A DNA stretch of 64,000 nucleotides, taken from positions 23,017 through 87,016 of the forward strand of contig NZ_DAOUQB010000004.1 of the NCBI RefSeq assembly GCF_030625865.1, read 5' to 3'. Origin of the DNA: Anaerotignum sp. (GTDB lineage: Bacteria; Bacillota; Clostridia; Lachnospirales; Anaerotignaceae). The notes under the pieces were generated by a model. That model was not told the origin of the DNA, did not search any database, and saw only the letters and a list, made by a program, of their open reading frames with translations. A program made the translations under genes and the position numbers. Shown in pieces: positions 52,411 to 63,468 of this stretch; positions within the stretch are counted from its first letter, which is position 1, and every line of letters starts with the position of its first letter.

Positions 52411-53250
52411 CTATTTTTTTGCAATAAAACCCACCGCAACAGTGCCGGGCCCAGAATATGTTCCAACAACAGGCCCGATGTATCCATTATAACAATCAGA
52501 AATATCATAATCTTCAGCGAAACAATCTTTCACCATCTTCATATTTTCTTCTGCTGCACCATGGCAAAACATAAATGGATAATTCTCATCCACGCCATCC
52601 GCCATGGCAAGCTCTTTTAATATAGAAATCATTCTTTTTTTCCCTTTGGCTTTTGCCGTATTTAACACCAAACCATCCTGAATTGTCAAAATAGGATGTA
52701 AGTTTAGCATTGTGCCCACAATTGCCGCCGCACCGGATAAACGTCCGCCTTTTCTTATATATTTTAAGGTCTCAATGGCTGCATAAATTTTTGCTCTGCC
52801 TGATAACTCATTCATTTCTTGGTACAACTCTTCCACAGTTGCCCCTTCTTTGGCACGTTTCGCCGCAATCTCCACCAAAAGCCCCAGGGAGCAACAGGCA
52901 CAGTTTGTATCTGCAATCCAAATCTTCTCACTTTCCAGAGAAGCCTTTGCAATATGGGCAGACTGTACAGTGCCGCTTAATTTACCGCTAATTAATACAC
53001 AAAGAATGTCATCTCCTTTCTCTAAAGCCGCCTGAAAAGCTTCCTCAAAGGAATGGGGTGTGGGCTGTGCTGTTGTGGGAATTTCAGGGCTTGTTCTAAG
53101 ATGTTGATAAAATTCTTCCGCTGTAAGGTTCTCACCATCAATGAAAGTTTCCTCTCCAAAATGCACCGTTAAAGGAACACATACAACGCCAATCTCCTTT
53201 AATCTATCATGGGATATATCACAAGTGCTGTCCGTAATAATCTGTACCAT
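52411..53250 (-). CDS. DegV family fatty-acid-binding protein
   Basis: The 279-residue protein has the DegV fold: IITDSTCDISHDRLKEIGV at the start, PTTAQPTPHSFEEAF and VLISGKLSGTVQSAHIA, and AIETLKYIRKGGRLSGAAAIVGTMLNLHPIL. DegV (FakB) proteins bind a fatty acid and present it to the kinase FakA, but no FakA gene is in the window. The track starts nine codons early; AGGAGG lies 6 bases before the ATG at 53250. Confidence 0.9.
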   Translation of the reverse strand: MVQIITDSTCDISHDRLKEIGVVCVPLTVHFGEETFIDGENLTAEEFYQHLRTSPEIPTTAQPTPHSFEEAFQAALEKGDDILCVLISGKLSGTVQSAHIAKASLESEKIWIADTNCACCSLGLLVEIAAKRAKEGATVEELYQEMNELSGRAKIYAAIETLKYIRKGGRLSGAAAIVGTMLNLHPILTIQDGLVLNTAKAKGKKRMISILKELAMADGVDENYPFMFCHGAAEENMKMVKDCFAEDYDISDCYNGYIGPVVGTYSGPGTVAVGFIAKK

Positions 53251-53313
53251 GTTATTCCTCCTTTTATAAAACGGCAAAAGCCAAAAAATTCAATTTCTGT
53301 TTACTTCATATTA

Positions 53314-53341
53314 ATTATAATAGTTTTTAAAACCACGTCAA
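53314..53341 (-). promoter_or_regulatory. promoter of degV
   Basis: TTGACG (53341-53336), 16 bases, TATAAT (53319-53314). Confidence 0.65.
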
Positions 53342-53435
53342 CTGTTTTTAATAGAGAATTACTATTATTTTAGAATAAATTAAACTTTCTATCCATCCAA
53401 TTATTTTTTATCTTAACATTTCAAAAAATAAAATA

Positions 53436-53468
53436 AAAAAGCCTTAATTCAATTATTTTAAGGCTTTT
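53436..53468 (-). terminator. terminator of the 178-residue membrane protein gene
   Basis: AAAAGCCTTAA and TTAAGGCTTTT pair, with a T-rich tail (TTTTATTTTATTTT) on the minus strand. Confidence 0.85.
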
Positions 53469-53486
53469 CATGCGTTGAAAATTCAC

Positions 53487-54023
53487 TTACTCTACAACAT
53501 TCTCTTCCTTTGGTGTTTGGTGCCAATTTCCTTTTAGTAATTTAATCCCGCCCAAAATCACAGCCGCAGCTAAAATAATACGTGTTACATTGTGGTTTAA
53601 TCTCCAAGCCAAATTCCAAAAGAACCCGTCAAAAAAAGGGTTTAACATATTCATAAAAATTTGTGCCAGCATACAGAGTCCAAAAACAACCAAGACAACG
53701 GCAACGGCTTTTGCGTTTCTTTTCAAAAATTCATCTGCTTTGGTAAAGTCTACTTCTTCAAATCCGTAGTAATGATCTTCCTGTTTCAGAAACTCTTCCT
53801 CTGGCATATTTCGCAAATTGTGGGTATGAAAAAAGCTAAAAAACCACACCACAGGAAGAATTGCCCATAGAACCTCTAAATTTGCCCATTCTCCAAAAGT
53901 TCCAACCCCAAAAAATAAAATCATCAGGCTAATTCCCTGTTTGTAGAGCCCCATATACATCTCTCCTGCACCTGGTACTAGGGAGCACCAAAAAGTTAAA
54001 AATCCGTTTTTCTTATTTCTCAT
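53487..54023 (-). CDS. TM2-like multi-pass membrane protein
   Basis: The 178-residue protein has about four membrane segments. The N-terminal LVPGAGEMYMGLYKQGISLMILFFGVGTF resembles a TM2 domain (PGxG...YxG), and a second helix pair (VWFFSFFHTH, AVAVVLVVFGLCMLAQIF and IILAAAVILGGIKLL) follows. Function unknown. GGAGG precedes the ATG. It is separate from engB by about 150 bases and has its own terminator. Confidence 0.75.
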   Translation of the reverse strand: MRNKKNGFLTFWCSLVPGAGEMYMGLYKQGISLMILFFGVGTFGEWANLEVLWAILPVVWFFSFFHTHNLRNMPEEEFLKQEDHYYGFEEVDFTKADEFLKRNAKAVAVVLVVFGLCMLAQIFMNMLNPFFDGFFWNLAWRLNHNVTRIILAAAVILGGIKLLKGNWHQTPKEENVVE

Positions 54024-54171
54024 ACTACTACCTCCAAATAATAATCATATGATTTCTTTTGTTAGTATTAGTATATCTGATTCTTCTTGGGAATTTTTTC
54101 ACTATTTATTAAGATTTTATAAATGTTACAATTGAAAAAAGCACCTGCATTCATATGCAAGCACTTTAATT

Positions 54172-54756
54172 TTAATTAAAATATTTTTCTATCACTGACC
54201 AAAGTTCATCCACACCGGTTTTTTTCTCCCCCGAAAAGGGAATCAAAACGTCCTCAGAACCAAGCCCTAAGGTCTTGCGAATGACGGATAAATGCTTTGG
54301 AACTTGGCTTCGATTCAGTTTGTCTGACTTTGTTGCAGCGATTATAATATCGTAACCATAATGCTTTAGCCATTCATACATTAAAACATCATTTTTTCCA
54401 GGTTCATGGCGAATATCAATCAGAAGAATAATGGCTCTTAGTTCTTCCCTCTTTTCCAAGTATTCTTCTATCATTTGACCCCATTTTGCAATTTCTGTTT
54501 TCGGTGCCTTGGCATATCCATATCCGGGCAAATCCACAACATACATTAGCCCGTTTACGTCATAAAAATTAATTGTTCTTGTTTTTCCGGGGTTGGAGCT
54601 GGTTCTTGCCAGCGCCTTGCGCCCTAAAATAGCATTAATCAACGTGGATTTCCCCACATTTGACTTGCCTGCAAAAGCAATCTCAACCCTTCCATCCACT
54701 GGATAATGGGAAAAATTTGTTCCAATTGCCGCTAACGAAGTATTCTTTACTTCCAT
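54172..54756 (-). CDS. engB: ribosome biogenesis GTPase EngB (YihA/YsxC)
   Basis: EngB is an essential GTPase for 50S subunit assembly. G1 is GKSNVGKSTLINA (about 30-42), the G3 motif DLPGYGYAK, and G4 TKSDKLN. The 194 residues are normal for the family. It overlaps the lon stop by 10 bases; lon-engB is a common order in Firmicutes. Confidence 0.94.
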   Translation of the reverse strand: MEVKNTSLAAIGTNFSHYPVDGRVEIAFAGKSNVGKSTLINAILGRKALARTSSNPGKTRTINFYDVNGLMYVVDLPGYGYAKAPKTEIAKWGQMIEEYLEKREELRAIILLIDIRHEPGKNDVLMYEWLKHYGYDIIIAATKSDKLNRSQVPKHLSVIRKTLGLGSEDVLIPFSGEKKTGVDELWSVIEKYFN

Positions 54757-57089
54757 AGGTCTCCTCCCTTCACCAATGCAACCTTAAGTACATCTTCCAT
54801 GGTTTTTGCCAATACAAAATCAATTCCTTCTTTTATTTCATCGCTAATTTCCTGCAAATCCTTTTCGTTCTCCTCAGGCAGGATCACCGTTTTAATACCA
54901 ACTTTTTTGGCAGCAAGAACCTTTTCCTGTAGTCCCCCAATAGGAAGAACTCTGCCACGAATGGTAACCTCCCCTGTCATAGCCACATCATGATGCACTT
55001 CTTTCTCCGCCAAAGCTGAAATAATTGCAGTAGCCATGGTAATCCCTGCGGAAGGTCCATCTTTCGGTGTTGCTCCTTCAGGGATATGTATATGAATATC
55101 TTTCTGCTGATAAAAATCCGGGGAAAGTCCCAGTGATTTTGCCTGGGCGCGAATATAGCTGATTGCCGCTTCCGCGGATTCCGTCATTACCTTTCCCACA
55201 TTTCCTGTAAGCTTAAATTTCCCGGTCCCCTCCATAACGTTTACTTCTATAGATAGGGTGGTGCCTCCTGCGGCTGTCCATGCTAAGCCACGAACAATAC
55301 CAACCTGCGGTTTATTGTAAATAGAATCTTTTCCGTACTTTCTTTTTCCCAAAATACTTTCTAAATTCTTTGCAGAGACAGTTACATTTTTTTTCTCACC
55401 GCTTAATATCAATCTTATCGTCTTTCTGCAAACTTCTCCGATTACTCTCTCCAGCTGTCTTACTCCGGCTTCTCTTGTATACCCGTCAATCATCCCTTCA
55501 ATGGCATCGTCACGAAACTTTATCTGCGCTGCTGATAAACCGTTTCTCTGCCGCTGCTTACGCACAAAATGTTCTTTTGCAATATGCAGTTTTTCCTGTG
55601 TTGTATAACTTCCCAGAGAAATCACCTCCATTCTGTCTAAAAGAGGTTTGGGTATGGTGTCTAAATTGTTGGCCGTACACATAAAGAGAACCTTGGAAAG
55701 ATCATATGTTAACTCAATAAAATGGTCACGGAAGGTACTATTCTGTTCGCCATCTAAAACTTCAAGCAAAGCCGCCGCCGGATCTCCGTTGTAAGAAACT
55801 CCCAGTTTATCTATTTCATCCAAGAGCATTAAAGGGTTTACAGTCCCCGCCTGCTTCATGGCATTGATAATCCGCCCGGGCATGGCACCGATATAAGTTC
55901 TTCTATGTCCTCTGATTTCCGCTTCGTCCTTAATTCCACCTAAAGACATTCTGATATACTTTCGGTTTAATGCTTTTGCAACAGAATGGGCAATGGATGT
56001 TTTGCCAACCCCAGGAGGTCCAACCAAGCAAAGAATCGTAGGTCTTTCCTCTGGAACCATCTTTCGCACTGCCAAATACTCCAAAATACGTTCCTTTACT
56101 TTTTTTAACCCATAATGCTCTTCATCCAAAATCTTTTCAGCCTTTGCCAGATCAAAACTCTCTTGCGTCATTTCGCTCCAAGGCAAACTCAGTAAGGTTT
56201 CAATGTAACTTCTGGAAACGTTGGATTCCGGAGAGGTAACGGGAATTCTCAACATACGAGCAATCTCTTTTTCCACCGCCAAGCATACCGCATCGGGAGG
56301 ATTTTTTTCTTCCAATTGCTTACGATATTTTTCCGCATCAGCGCCTATGCCATCCTTGTCCCCCAGTTCCTCTTGGATCACCTTCAATTCTTCTCTGAGG
56401 TAGTAATCTCTTTGGTTCTGTTCAATGCGGGCTTTGGTTTTGCCTTCAATTTCTTTTTTAATATTTAGTATTTGTTTTTCGCTTTGTAAAACTTCCAGTA
56501 CTGCCTCCAAGCGTTCAAATGGATTCAGTATTTCCAGAATTTTCTGCTTACGATCGTAGGAAATCTCCAACCCCGACGCAATAAGATCCGCCAATTTTCC
56601 CGGCTTCGATGCAGCCTTCACACTGCTTAAAAGATCAGATGCGGTGCTGTTGGGAACATATTTAATGTACTCCTCATAGCGCTCTGTTACCACGCGCATA
56701 TATGCTTTCAAATAATCATCCGGCTCATCCAGAAAATCTTGTTCCAATGAAGTGATCTTTGCAAAGTCAGTGGAAGTTTTAATCCATATCTCGTCTAATC
56801 TTCCGCGTTCCTGTCCCTCTACAATAACGTGAGTTACATTCCCGGGAAGCTTTAATACTTGCTTAATTGTACATAAAGTACCAATTTCATATAAATCATT
56901 CTGCTTGGGATCTGATGTTCCAGGGTCAATCTGCGTCACCAAAAACACCTTGCCGCCACTGTTTTCTGCCGCCGCAACAGCCTCTAGCGATCTCTGTCTG
57001 CTAACAGGAAAACTAATTGCCATACTGGGGAAAACCGTCAGTCCCCTTAGCGCAATCATAGGTACTTTGACCGTCTGCTTTTTCTCCAT
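54747..57089 (-). CDS. lon: ATP-dependent protease Lon (endopeptidase La)
   Basis: The 780-residue Lon has an N-terminal LON substrate domain ([23 protein letters not shown]), an AAA+ module (Walker [19 protein letters not shown], Walker [10 protein letters not shown], about 352-415) and the C-terminal serine-lysine protease ([10 protein letters not shown] with Ser about 674 and a Lys about 717 in VLAAKKVG). It degrades misfolded proteins. Transcription comes from the promoter at 57333-57361, leaving a leader of about 237 bases. Confidence 0.97.
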   Translation of the reverse strand: MEKKQTVKVPMIALRGLTVFPSMAISFPVSRQRSLEAVAAAENSGGKVFLVTQIDPGTSDPKQNDLYEIGTLCTIKQVLKLPGNVTHVIVEGQERGRLDEIWIKTSTDFAKITSLEQDFLDEPDDYLKAYMRVVTERYEEYIKYVPNSTASDLLSSVKAASKPGKLADLIASGLEISYDRKQKILEILNPFERLEAVLEVLQSEKQILNIKKEIEGKTKARIEQNQRDYYLREELKVIQEELGDKDGIGADAEKYRKQLEEKNPPDAVCLAVEKEIARMLRIPVTSPESNVSRSYIETLLSLPWSEMTQESFDLAKAEKILDEEHYGLKKVKERILEYLAVRKMVPEERPTILCLVGPPGVGKTSIAHSVAKALNRKYIRMSLGGIKDEAEIRGHRRTYIGAMPGRIINAMKQAGTVNPLMLLDEIDKLGVSYNGDPAAALLEVLDGEQNSTFRDHFIELTYDLSKVLFMCTANNLDTIPKPLLDRMEVISLGSYTTQEKLHIAKEHFVRKQRQRNGLSAAQIKFRDDAIEGMIDGYTREAGVRQLERVIGEVCRKTIRLILSGEKKNVTVSAKNLESILGKRKYGKDSIYNKPQVGIVRGLAWTAAGGTTLSIEVNVMEGTGKFKLTGNVGKVMTESAEAAISYIRAQAKSLGLSPDFYQQKDIHIHIPEGATPKDGPSAGITMATAIISALAEKEVHHDVAMTGEVTIRGRVLPIGGLQEKVLAAKKVGIKTVILPEENEKDLQEISDEIKEGIDFVLAKTMEDVLKVALVKGGDLWK

Positions 57090-57385
57090 TCTTCCACCTC
57101 TGTTTTCTATATTTAATCAAGGATATCATATCTAAGCCCATAAGCAGAGAACTGCAAAAAGAATACTAACCCTTCAAAATTTATCAATTTATCTCCAATA
57201 CCATAAAAATATCACCATGATTTTCTTATATATGGATTGACGCCCTATTTCCTTTGAAAGTTGGGTTTGTTTTATATTCTTCAACAAAAAAATAGTCGCT
57301 AAAATTCCTAGTTCTCCGCTAAAACTTTACATATTATACCCTAAAATCTACTTTCGGTCAAATAACCAAGTTACATTCCTAATTC
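57090..57385. other. intergenic region between lon and lonB, 296 bases
   Basis: It holds the lon promoter and a long leader with CGCTAAAA repeated at 57297-57304 and 57317-57324, near the presumed transcription start. No gene is visible. I see no complete CtsR box and no CIRCE. Confidence 0.6.
57333..57361 (-). promoter_or_regulatory. sigma-A promoter of lon-engB
   Basis: TTGACC (57361-57356), 17 bases, TATAAT (57338-57333). Confidence 0.75.
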
Positions 57386-59050
57386 CTACCACAGCTCACT
57401 TTTTTGTGCTGTCAAAATGCCCTCTTCATCTACAACTACGCTGTTTTCATCCTTTCGAAAAACTTGCTCCAAAAGCTCATGAACATTTTCTAAAGGCTTG
57501 ACAGAAAGTCCTAAGCTTCCGTAAGCCTCCCGCCAATTCTCCTTGGGAATGAACGCACACTTAACACCGGCATCCTCAGCAGCTGCCAGCTTATCAGCAA
57601 CTCCCCCAACAGGCAAAACCTGCCCCAAAAGTCCAATTTCACCCGTTAACGCAACTTCGCCATCCACTGCCGTACCAGTAAACGCGGAATATACTGCCAA
57701 AAACATTGCAACGCCCGCCGATGGCCCATCTACTGGTGTTCCACCTGGAAAATTAATATGCACCTGGTACATATCCTTTATAAATCCATATTTCTCCATT
57801 ACTGTCAGCACATTTTCCGCTGAACTTCGGGCATTGCTTTTTCGTCTGCTAGAACGTTGTTTCCCCCGAATTTCCTCTTCTTCCACAATTCCTGTTACCG
57901 TTAAAAGACCTTTTTCGGACTTCTGTACGGTTGCCTCTATTGCAAGCAAAGTGCCATTTCCTCCACTTTGAACAGCCATGCCGTTTACCACACCTATTTG
58001 AGCCTTCTTATTTACTTTTTTACGCAAAATCGGTTGATACCTCCCTGTTTCAGCTACCCAATCTAAATCAGCAAAAGTAATTTTCCTATTTCCTTCCATC
58101 ACAGCCAAGGATGTTAGAGACTGTACAATATTTACTGTATCTCTACCACCATGGGCATAGCAAGCAATTCTTTCGCAAAGTCCTTCCTCATAGGGCATAC
58201 CTCCACGGTTTAAACTATTTCTGGCAATTTGCTCTACCGATTTTTTATCCAATCCTTCGAAAAATATTTCGGTACAGCGAGATCTAAGGGCAGGCGGAAT
58301 GTCAGAGGGATTCCTTGTTGTTGCACCGATTAATCGAAAATCAGCAGGAATTCCTTTTTGAAAAATTTCATGAACATAGGGAGGAATATTTTTGTTTTCA
58401 CGGCTGTAATAACTGCTTTGAAAACGGGCTATTCGATCTTCCAGTACCTTCAAAAGTTTATTCATCTGAACGGGATGCAGTTCTCCAATTTCGTCAATAA
58501 ATAAAACACCCCCATGGGCATCACATATTGCACCAGGTCGGGGCTGTGGCACCCCCAGTTGTCCCAAAGCACCAGACCCCTGATATATGGGATCATGTAC
58601 AGACCCCATAAGTGGATCTGCAATATTCCTTTCATCAAATTGAAGGGTCGTTGCATCTATTTCCACAAATTTCGCCGTTTCCCCAAAAGGACTGTCCTCT
58701 TTTTTCCTTGCCTCTTCCAAAATCAAACGAGCAGCCGCAGTTTTTCCAACCCCCGGAGGTCCATAAATTAGAATATGCTGGGGGTTGGGTCCGCATAATG
58801 CTGCCCTTAAAGCTTTAATCGCTTTTTCCTGCCCAATAATCTCTGCTAAGTCCTTGGGACGCGTTTGTTCGGATAGAGGTTCAGTCAACATACGTCGCCT
58901 CATAGCCTCCAGTTCATGCATTTGTTTTGAATTTTCATCCGGAGAGTAACTCCCCCCCGATCGTTTTTTTTTGCTTTTTGTAAAAAAATAGTAAGCACCC
59001 AATGCAAAAAATAGTATTTGCACTATGGTCAATACGCTCCATCCGTTCAC
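57386..59050 (-). CDS. lonB: ATP-dependent protease LonB
   Basis: LonB is a shorter Lon paralogue without the N-terminal LON domain. It has one membrane helix (WSVLTIVQILFFALGAYYFFT), then AAA+ Walker [16 protein letters not shown], Walker B LFIDEIGEL and the protease domain with DGPSAGVAMFLAVYSAF and a Lys dyad residue in VGGVADKLAAAEDAGVK. In Bacillus LonB is forespore-specific. Start: the track's ATG (59113) is 21 codons too early; GTG at 59050 follows GAGAGG and gives 554 residues, matching Bacillus LonB. Confidence 0.93.
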   Translation of the reverse strand: MNGWSVLTIVQILFFALGAYYFFTKSKKKRSGGSYSPDENSKQMHELEAMRRRMLTEPLSEQTRPKDLAEIIGQEKAIKALRAALCGPNPQHILIYGPPGVGKTAAARLILEEARKKEDSPFGETAKFVEIDATTLQFDERNIADPLMGSVHDPIYQGSGALGQLGVPQPRPGAICDAHGGVLFIDEIGELHPVQMNKLLKVLEDRIARFQSSYYSRENKNIPPYVHEIFQKGIPADFRLIGATTRNPSDIPPALRSRCTEIFFEGLDKKSVEQIARNSLNRGGMPYEEGLCERIACYAHGGRDTVNIVQSLTSLAVMEGNRKITFADLDWVAETGRYQPILRKKVNKKAQIGVVNGMAVQSGGNGTLLAIEATVQKSEKGLLTVTGIVEEEEIRGKQRSSRRKSNARSSAENVLTVMEKYGFIKDMYQVHINFPGGTPVDGPSAGVAMFLAVYSAFTGTAVDGEVALTGEIGLLGQVLPVGGVADKLAAAEDAGVKCAFIPKENWREAYGSLGLSVKPLENVHELLEQVFRKDENSVVVDEEGILTAQKSELW

Positions 59051-59239
59051 AAGATCCTCTCCCTTTTTCTTTTTATTGGTAATAGTATCTCGAAAAAAAT
59101 GGAATCTATCCATTGCAGCAAAAACTATTTATTTTTCGTAAAAACTCCCTAAAGCTTTTAAATAGGTTAAGGATTTCCTTTTGTTCTTATTTCAATAAAT
59201 AACACCTTTGATATAGATTTACTTTGCGTATAAATTAAA

Positions 59240-59280
59240 TAAAAAAACACCCCCAATATTATTGTCTAATATTGGGGGTG
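59240..59280 (-). terminator. terminator of the str operon after tuf
   Basis: CACCCCCAATAT(T) and AATATTGGGGGTG form a 13-base stem, followed on the minus strand by TTTTTTT. Confidence 0.9.
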
Positions 59281-59304
59281 CATTATAGAAAATATTTCTA
59301 TAAA

Positions 59305-60498
59305 TTACTCAGTGATTTCGATAACGGAGCCAGCACCAACAGTTCTGCCACCTTCACGAATAGCGAAACGAAGACCCTGAGCCATAGCAACAGGTGTAAT
59401 CAATTCGATTCCCATTTCTACGTTGTCGCCAGGCATACACATTTCTGTGCCTTCAGGTAAGGAGATAACGCCTGTAACGTCAGTTGTTCTGAAGTAGAAC
59501 TGAGGTCTGTAGTTGTTGAAGAAAGGAGTATGACGGCCACCTTCTTCTTTGCTCAATACATAAACCTGAGCTTTAAATTTTGTATGAGGTGTAATGGAAC
59601 CGGGTTTAGCCAATACCTGTCCTCTTTCGATTTCACTTCTCTGAACACCACGAAGAAGAACACCGATGTTATCGCCAGCTTCAGCCTGATCCAAAAGTTT
59701 ACGGAACATTTCAACGCCAGTAACAACAACTTTTCTGGTTTCATCTGACAAACCAACGATTTCAACTTCATCCTGAACTTTAACAATACCGCTTTCAACT
59801 CTACCAGTTGCAACAGTACCACGACCTGTAATGGAGAATACATCTTCTACAGGCATCAAGAAAGGCTTGTCTATATCACGCTTAGGATCGGGAATATAAG
59901 CTTCGATTTCATTGTAAAGTTCAACGATCTTGTCACCCCAAACACCGCTAGGATCCTGAAGAGCCTGCAATGCAGAACCTCTGATAATAGGGATATCATC
60001 GCCAGGGAATTCATACTCGGAAAGGAGATCTCTGATTTCCATTTCAACCAAGTCAAGAAGTTCTTCGTCATCAACCATGTCGCACTTGTTCATAAATACA
60101 ACAATATAAGGAACGCCTACCTGACGGGAAAGCAAAATGTGCTCTCTTGTCTGAGCCATAGGGCCGTCAGTTGCAGCAACAACCAAAATTGCACCGTCCA
60201 TCTGAGCAGCACCTGTGATCATATTCTTTACATAGTCAGCATGTCCTGGGCAGTCAACGTGAGCGTAGTGTCTAACAGGTGTTTCATATTCAACGTGAGC
60301 TGTAGAGATTGTGATACCACGTTCTCTTTCTTCTGGAGCTTTATCAATGTTTTCAAAAGCAACTTCTTCGCCCAATTGGTATCTCTGATACAATGTCTTT
60401 GTAATTGCTGCTGTAAGAGTTGTTTTACCATGGTCAACATGACCGATCGTACCGATATTTACATGAGGTTTGGTTCTTTCAAATTTTTGCTTTGCCAT
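59305..60498 (-). CDS. tuf: translation elongation factor Tu
   Basis: EF-Tu brings aminoacyl-tRNA to the ribosome. The 397-residue protein has the three GTPase/beta-barrel domains: [11 protein letters not shown] (G1), ERERGITI (G2), DCPGHADYV (G3), [10 protein letters not shown] (G4), then [11 protein letters not shown] and [13 protein letters not shown] at the end. AAAGGAGG precedes the ATG. It is the last gene of the str operon and has its own extra promoter upstream. Confidence 0.98.
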   Translation of the reverse strand: MAKQKFERTKPHVNIGTIGHVDHGKTTLTAAITKTLYQRYQLGEEVAFENIDKAPEERERGITISTAHVEYETPVRHYAHVDCPGHADYVKNMITGAAQMDGAILVVAATDGPMAQTREHILLSRQVGVPYIVVFMNKCDMVDDEELLDLVEMEIRDLLSEYEFPGDDIPIIRGSALQALQDPSGVWGDKIVELYNEIEAYIPDPKRDIDKPFLMPVEDVFSITGRGTVATGRVESGIVKVQDEVEIVGLSDETRKVVVTGVEMFRKLLDQAEAGDNIGVLLRGVQRSEIERGQVLAKPGSITPHTKFKAQVYVLSKEEGGRHTPFFNNYRPQFYFRTTDVTGVISLPEGTEMCMPGDNVEMGIELITPVAMAQGLRFAIREGGRTVGAGSVIEITE

Positions 60499-60575
60499 TT
60501 TAAATTATCCTCCTTTAATTTTGTTGGAAATCTATTGAATTTAGTACATTTGCAGGAATGTACCTATCGATTTCA

Positions 60576-60604
60576 ATTATATTAGACTTCCTTTCTTTTT
60601 GCAA
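60576..60604 (-). promoter_or_regulatory. internal promoter of tuf
   Basis: TTGCAA (60604-60599), 17 bases, TATAAT (60581-60576), located between fusA and tuf. It would allow extra EF-Tu synthesis. Confidence 0.7.
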
Positions 60605-60681
60605 TACCAAATATCCATTCCATGTCTATTTTGGCATTTTTTCTGAGAAATAAAATCCTTTATCCTATTGGGATAAATCTA

Positions 60682-62763
60682 TTATTTTTTACCTTCCAAA
60701 ACCTTTTCCTGAACGGATTTAGGGCAAGGTTCATAATGGTCTACTTCCATTACATAGTTACCACGACCCTGTGTTTTGGAGCGAAGGTCTGTGGAGTAAC
60801 CGAACATTTCAGCCAAAGGCACGAAGGAATGAATGATCTGTGCGTTAGATCTAGCTTCCATACCTTCAATACGACCACGACGAGAGTTAATATCACCGAT
60901 AACGTCGCCCATATAGTCCTCGGGTACAGTTACTGTAACCTTCATGATAGGCTCCAGAAGAACTGCGTCACCTTTTCTCATCGCTTCCTTGAAAGCCATG
61001 GAACCTGCTACCTGATAAGCCGTTTCAGAGGAGTCAACGTCATGGTAGGAACCATCGTAAACTTCAGCCTTAACACCCAATACAGGATAGCCGCCCAAAA
61101 TACCAGATTGCATTGCTTGCTGAATACCTTTATCAATAGCGGGGATGTATTCCTTAGGAATAGAACCACCCACTGTTGCATTTACAAACTCATAATTGTT
61201 TTCTGCGTCTGTACCAATAGGATAGAAACGAACCTTACAGTGACCATACTGACCACGACCACCAGACTGACGTACGAATTTACCTTCAACGTCAACCGCC
61301 TTGCGGAAGGTTTCTTTGTAGGATACCTGAGGAGCACCAACGTTTGCCTCAACCTTGAATTCTCTCAAGAGACGGTCAACGATGATTTCCAAGTGGAGCT
61401 CACCCATACCTGCAATGATTGTCTGTCCTGTATCAGGGTTTGTATATGTCTTAAATGTGGGATCTTCTTCAGCCAATTTCGCCAATGCAATACCCATTTT
61501 ATCTCTGCCTGCTTTTGTTTTAGGTTCAATGGCAACTTCAATAACGGGTTCGGGAAATACCATGGATTCCAAAATAACTTCGTTATCTTCATGACAAATT
61601 GTATCGCCTGTTGTTGTCAGCTTAAAGCCAACAGCTGCCGCAATATCACCAGAATAAACCTTTTCGATTTCTTCTCTATGGTTAGCATGCATCTGCAGGA
61701 TACGACCAACACGTTCTTTTTTGCCCTTTGTAGAGTTGTAAACATATGTGCCGGAATCCAACGTACCGGAGTACACACGGAAGAATGCCAGCTTACCTAC
61801 GAAGGGGTCATTCATGATCTTAAATGCCAATGCGGAGAAAGGTTCTTCGTCGGAAGAATGTCTTTCAACTTCTTCGCCTGTGTCAGGGTCAATACCCTTG
61901 ATTGAAGCAATGTCAGTGGGCGCTGGCATATAATCAATAACGCCATCCAGAAGCTTCTGAACGCCTTTATTTCTGTATGCAGAACCACACATAACGGGCA
62001 CCAACTGACAAGCAATACAAGCCTTACGCAGTGCAACCTTGAGTTCTTCTTCGGAGATTTCTTCCTCAGCAAAGAACTTTTCCATCAACTCTTCATCTGT
62101 TTCGCAGATGGTTTCAACCATAATTGTTCTATACTCTTCTGCCAATTCTGTGTAATCAGCAGGGATTTCCTCTTCATCTACTTCTGTACCTGTTGCATTT
62201 TCATAGAAGTAGGCTTTCATCTTCATCAGATCAATGATGCCTTTGAAATCGTTCTCTGCACCAATAGGCAGAGTAACAGCTACTGGATGGCAACCCAGTC
62301 TGTCTACGATAGACTTCATAGAACCCAAGAAATCAGCACCCATGATGTCCATTTTATTAACGAAAATCATACGAGGTACCATGTAGTTATCAGCCTGTCT
62401 CCAAACTGTTTCTGTCTGAGGTTCAACGCCGCCCTTTGCATCCAGAACACAAACAGCACCATCTAATACACGCAGGGAACGTTCTACTTCTACTGTAAAG
62501 TCAACGTGTCCAGGTGTATCAATAATGTTGATTCTGTTTTCATTCCAATGACAAGTTGTTGCAGCGGAGGTAATTGTAATACCTCTTTCCTGTTCCTGCT
62601 CCATCCAGTCCATGGTTGCAGTACCTTCGTGGGTATCGCCGATTTTGTAGTTACGGCCGGTATAGAACAGAATACGCTCTGTAAGAGTGGTCTTACCAGC
62701 GTCAATATGTGCCATGATACCAATATTTCTGGTTCTAGCAAGCGGGTATTCTCTGTTTGCCAC
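60682..62763 (-). CDS. fusA: translation elongation factor G
   Basis: EF-G translocates the ribosome. The 693-residue protein has [19 protein letters not shown] (G1), [15 protein letters not shown] (G2), [21 protein letters not shown] (G3) and VNKMDIMG (G4), and the [10 protein letters not shown] segment in domain V. It is the canonical fusA type: length, RGITI and context between rpsG and tuf all agree. The gap to rpsG is about 90 bases. AGGAGG precedes the ATG. Confidence 0.98.
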   Translation of the reverse strand: MANREYPLARTRNIGIMAHIDAGKTTLTERILFYTGRNYKIGDTHEGTATMDWMEQEQERGITITSAATTCHWNENRINIIDTPGHVDFTVEVERSLRVLDGAVCVLDAKGGVEPQTETVWRQADNYMVPRMIFVNKMDIMGADFLGSMKSIVDRLGCHPVAVTLPIGAENDFKGIIDLMKMKAYFYENATGTEVDEEEIPADYTELAEEYRTIMVETICETDEELMEKFFAEEEISEEELKVALRKACIACQLVPVMCGSAYRNKGVQKLLDGVIDYMPAPTDIASIKGIDPDTGEEVERHSSDEEPFSALAFKIMNDPFVGKLAFFRVYSGTLDSGTYVYNSTKGKKERVGRILQMHANHREEIEKVYSGDIAAAVGFKLTTTGDTICHEDNEVILESMVFPEPVIEVAIEPKTKAGRDKMGIALAKLAEEDPTFKTYTNPDTGQTIIAGMGELHLEIIVDRLLREFKVEANVGAPQVSYKETFRKAVDVEGKFVRQSGGRGQYGHCKVRFYPIGTDAENNYEFVNATVGGSIPKEYIPAIDKGIQQAMQSGILGGYPVLGVKAEVYDGSYHDVDSSETAYQVAGSMAFKEAMRKGDAVLLEPIMKVTVTVPEDYMGDVIGDINSRRGRIEGMEARSNAQIIHSFVPLAEMFGYSTDLRSKTQGRGNYVMEVDHYEPCPKSVQEKVLEGKK

Positions 62764-62852
62764 GCTTAGTCCTCCTTTTTGCTTTCATAATGGGATAATT
62801 GGAAAGACCCATTACAAGTCTTTCCAAAAATACACATTTCCATTCTAACTTA

Positions 62853-63323
62853 TTACCACTTGAAATGGGAGAAAGCCTTGTTTGCTTCTGCCATTTTGTG
62901 TGTTTCGTCTTTCTTCTTGCAAGCACCACCGGCATTGCTTAAAGCATCAACAATTTCAAATGCCAGACGGTCAACCATAGTCTTTTCGCCACGTTTTCTT
63001 GAATAAATTGTTAACCAACGAAGTCCCAATGTCTGACGTCTTTCAGGTCTAATTTCCATAGGAACCTGATAAGTTGCACCACCAACACGGCGCGCTTTTA
63101 CTTCCAACACAGGCATGATATTGCCCAATGCTTCTTCAAAAGCCTCCAAAGGCTCTTTACCTGTCTTTTCCGCTACTTTGTCGAATGCACCATAAACGAT
63201 TTTTTCAGCAACGCCTTTTTTACCATCCAACATAATGCTGTTGATCAGCTTTGTTACAAGCTTGCTATTGTAAACGGGGTCTGCTAAAACCTCTCTTTTC
63301 GCAACATGTCCTTTTCTTGGCAC
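62853..63323 (-). CDS. rpsG: 30S ribosomal protein S7
   Basis: S7 is a primary 16S rRNA-binding protein at the 3' domain. The 156 residues include [47 protein letters not shown], and the P-site loop [34 protein letters not shown] precedes the ATG at 63323. It follows rpsL by about 145 bases with hairpins in the gap. Confidence 0.98.
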   Translation of the reverse strand: MPRKGHVAKREVLADPVYNSKLVTKLINSIMLDGKKGVAEKIVYGAFDKVAEKTGKEPLEAFEEALGNIMPVLEVKARRVGGATYQVPMEIRPERRQTLGLRWLTIYSRKRGEKTMVDRLAFEIVDALSNAGGACKKKDETHKMAEANKAFSHFKW

Positions 63324-63389
63324 GATTCTTCCCTCCTTAATGAATAATGATATTCTCGGTACTTCACGAGCCTTATACTCGTGTTTTCA

Positions 63390-63457
63390 TGCCTTACCAC
63401 TCAACGTATATCTCGTCTAAGCAATCGCAGATTGTATTGATCTGTATAAGGCATTTC
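63390..63457. other. structured spacer between rpsL and rpsG
   Basis: ATGCCTTA (about 63390) and TAAGGCAT (about 63449) can form the base of a long stem-loop, and CACGAGccttataCTCGTG (63365-63383) a second one. Possible mRNA processing or regulatory structure. Confidence 0.4.
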
Positions 63458-63468
63458 TTCTTATTTTA

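Noticed and set aside
52257-52508. 83-residue minus-strand ORF overlapping degV end
   Set aside because: It covers the terminator of degV and the C-terminus in another frame; no start signal.
60622-61905. 427-residue plus-strand ORF
   Set aside because: It is fully antisense to fusA and rich in Cys, His and Asn in the pattern expected of a shadow of a highly expressed gene. No ribosome site.
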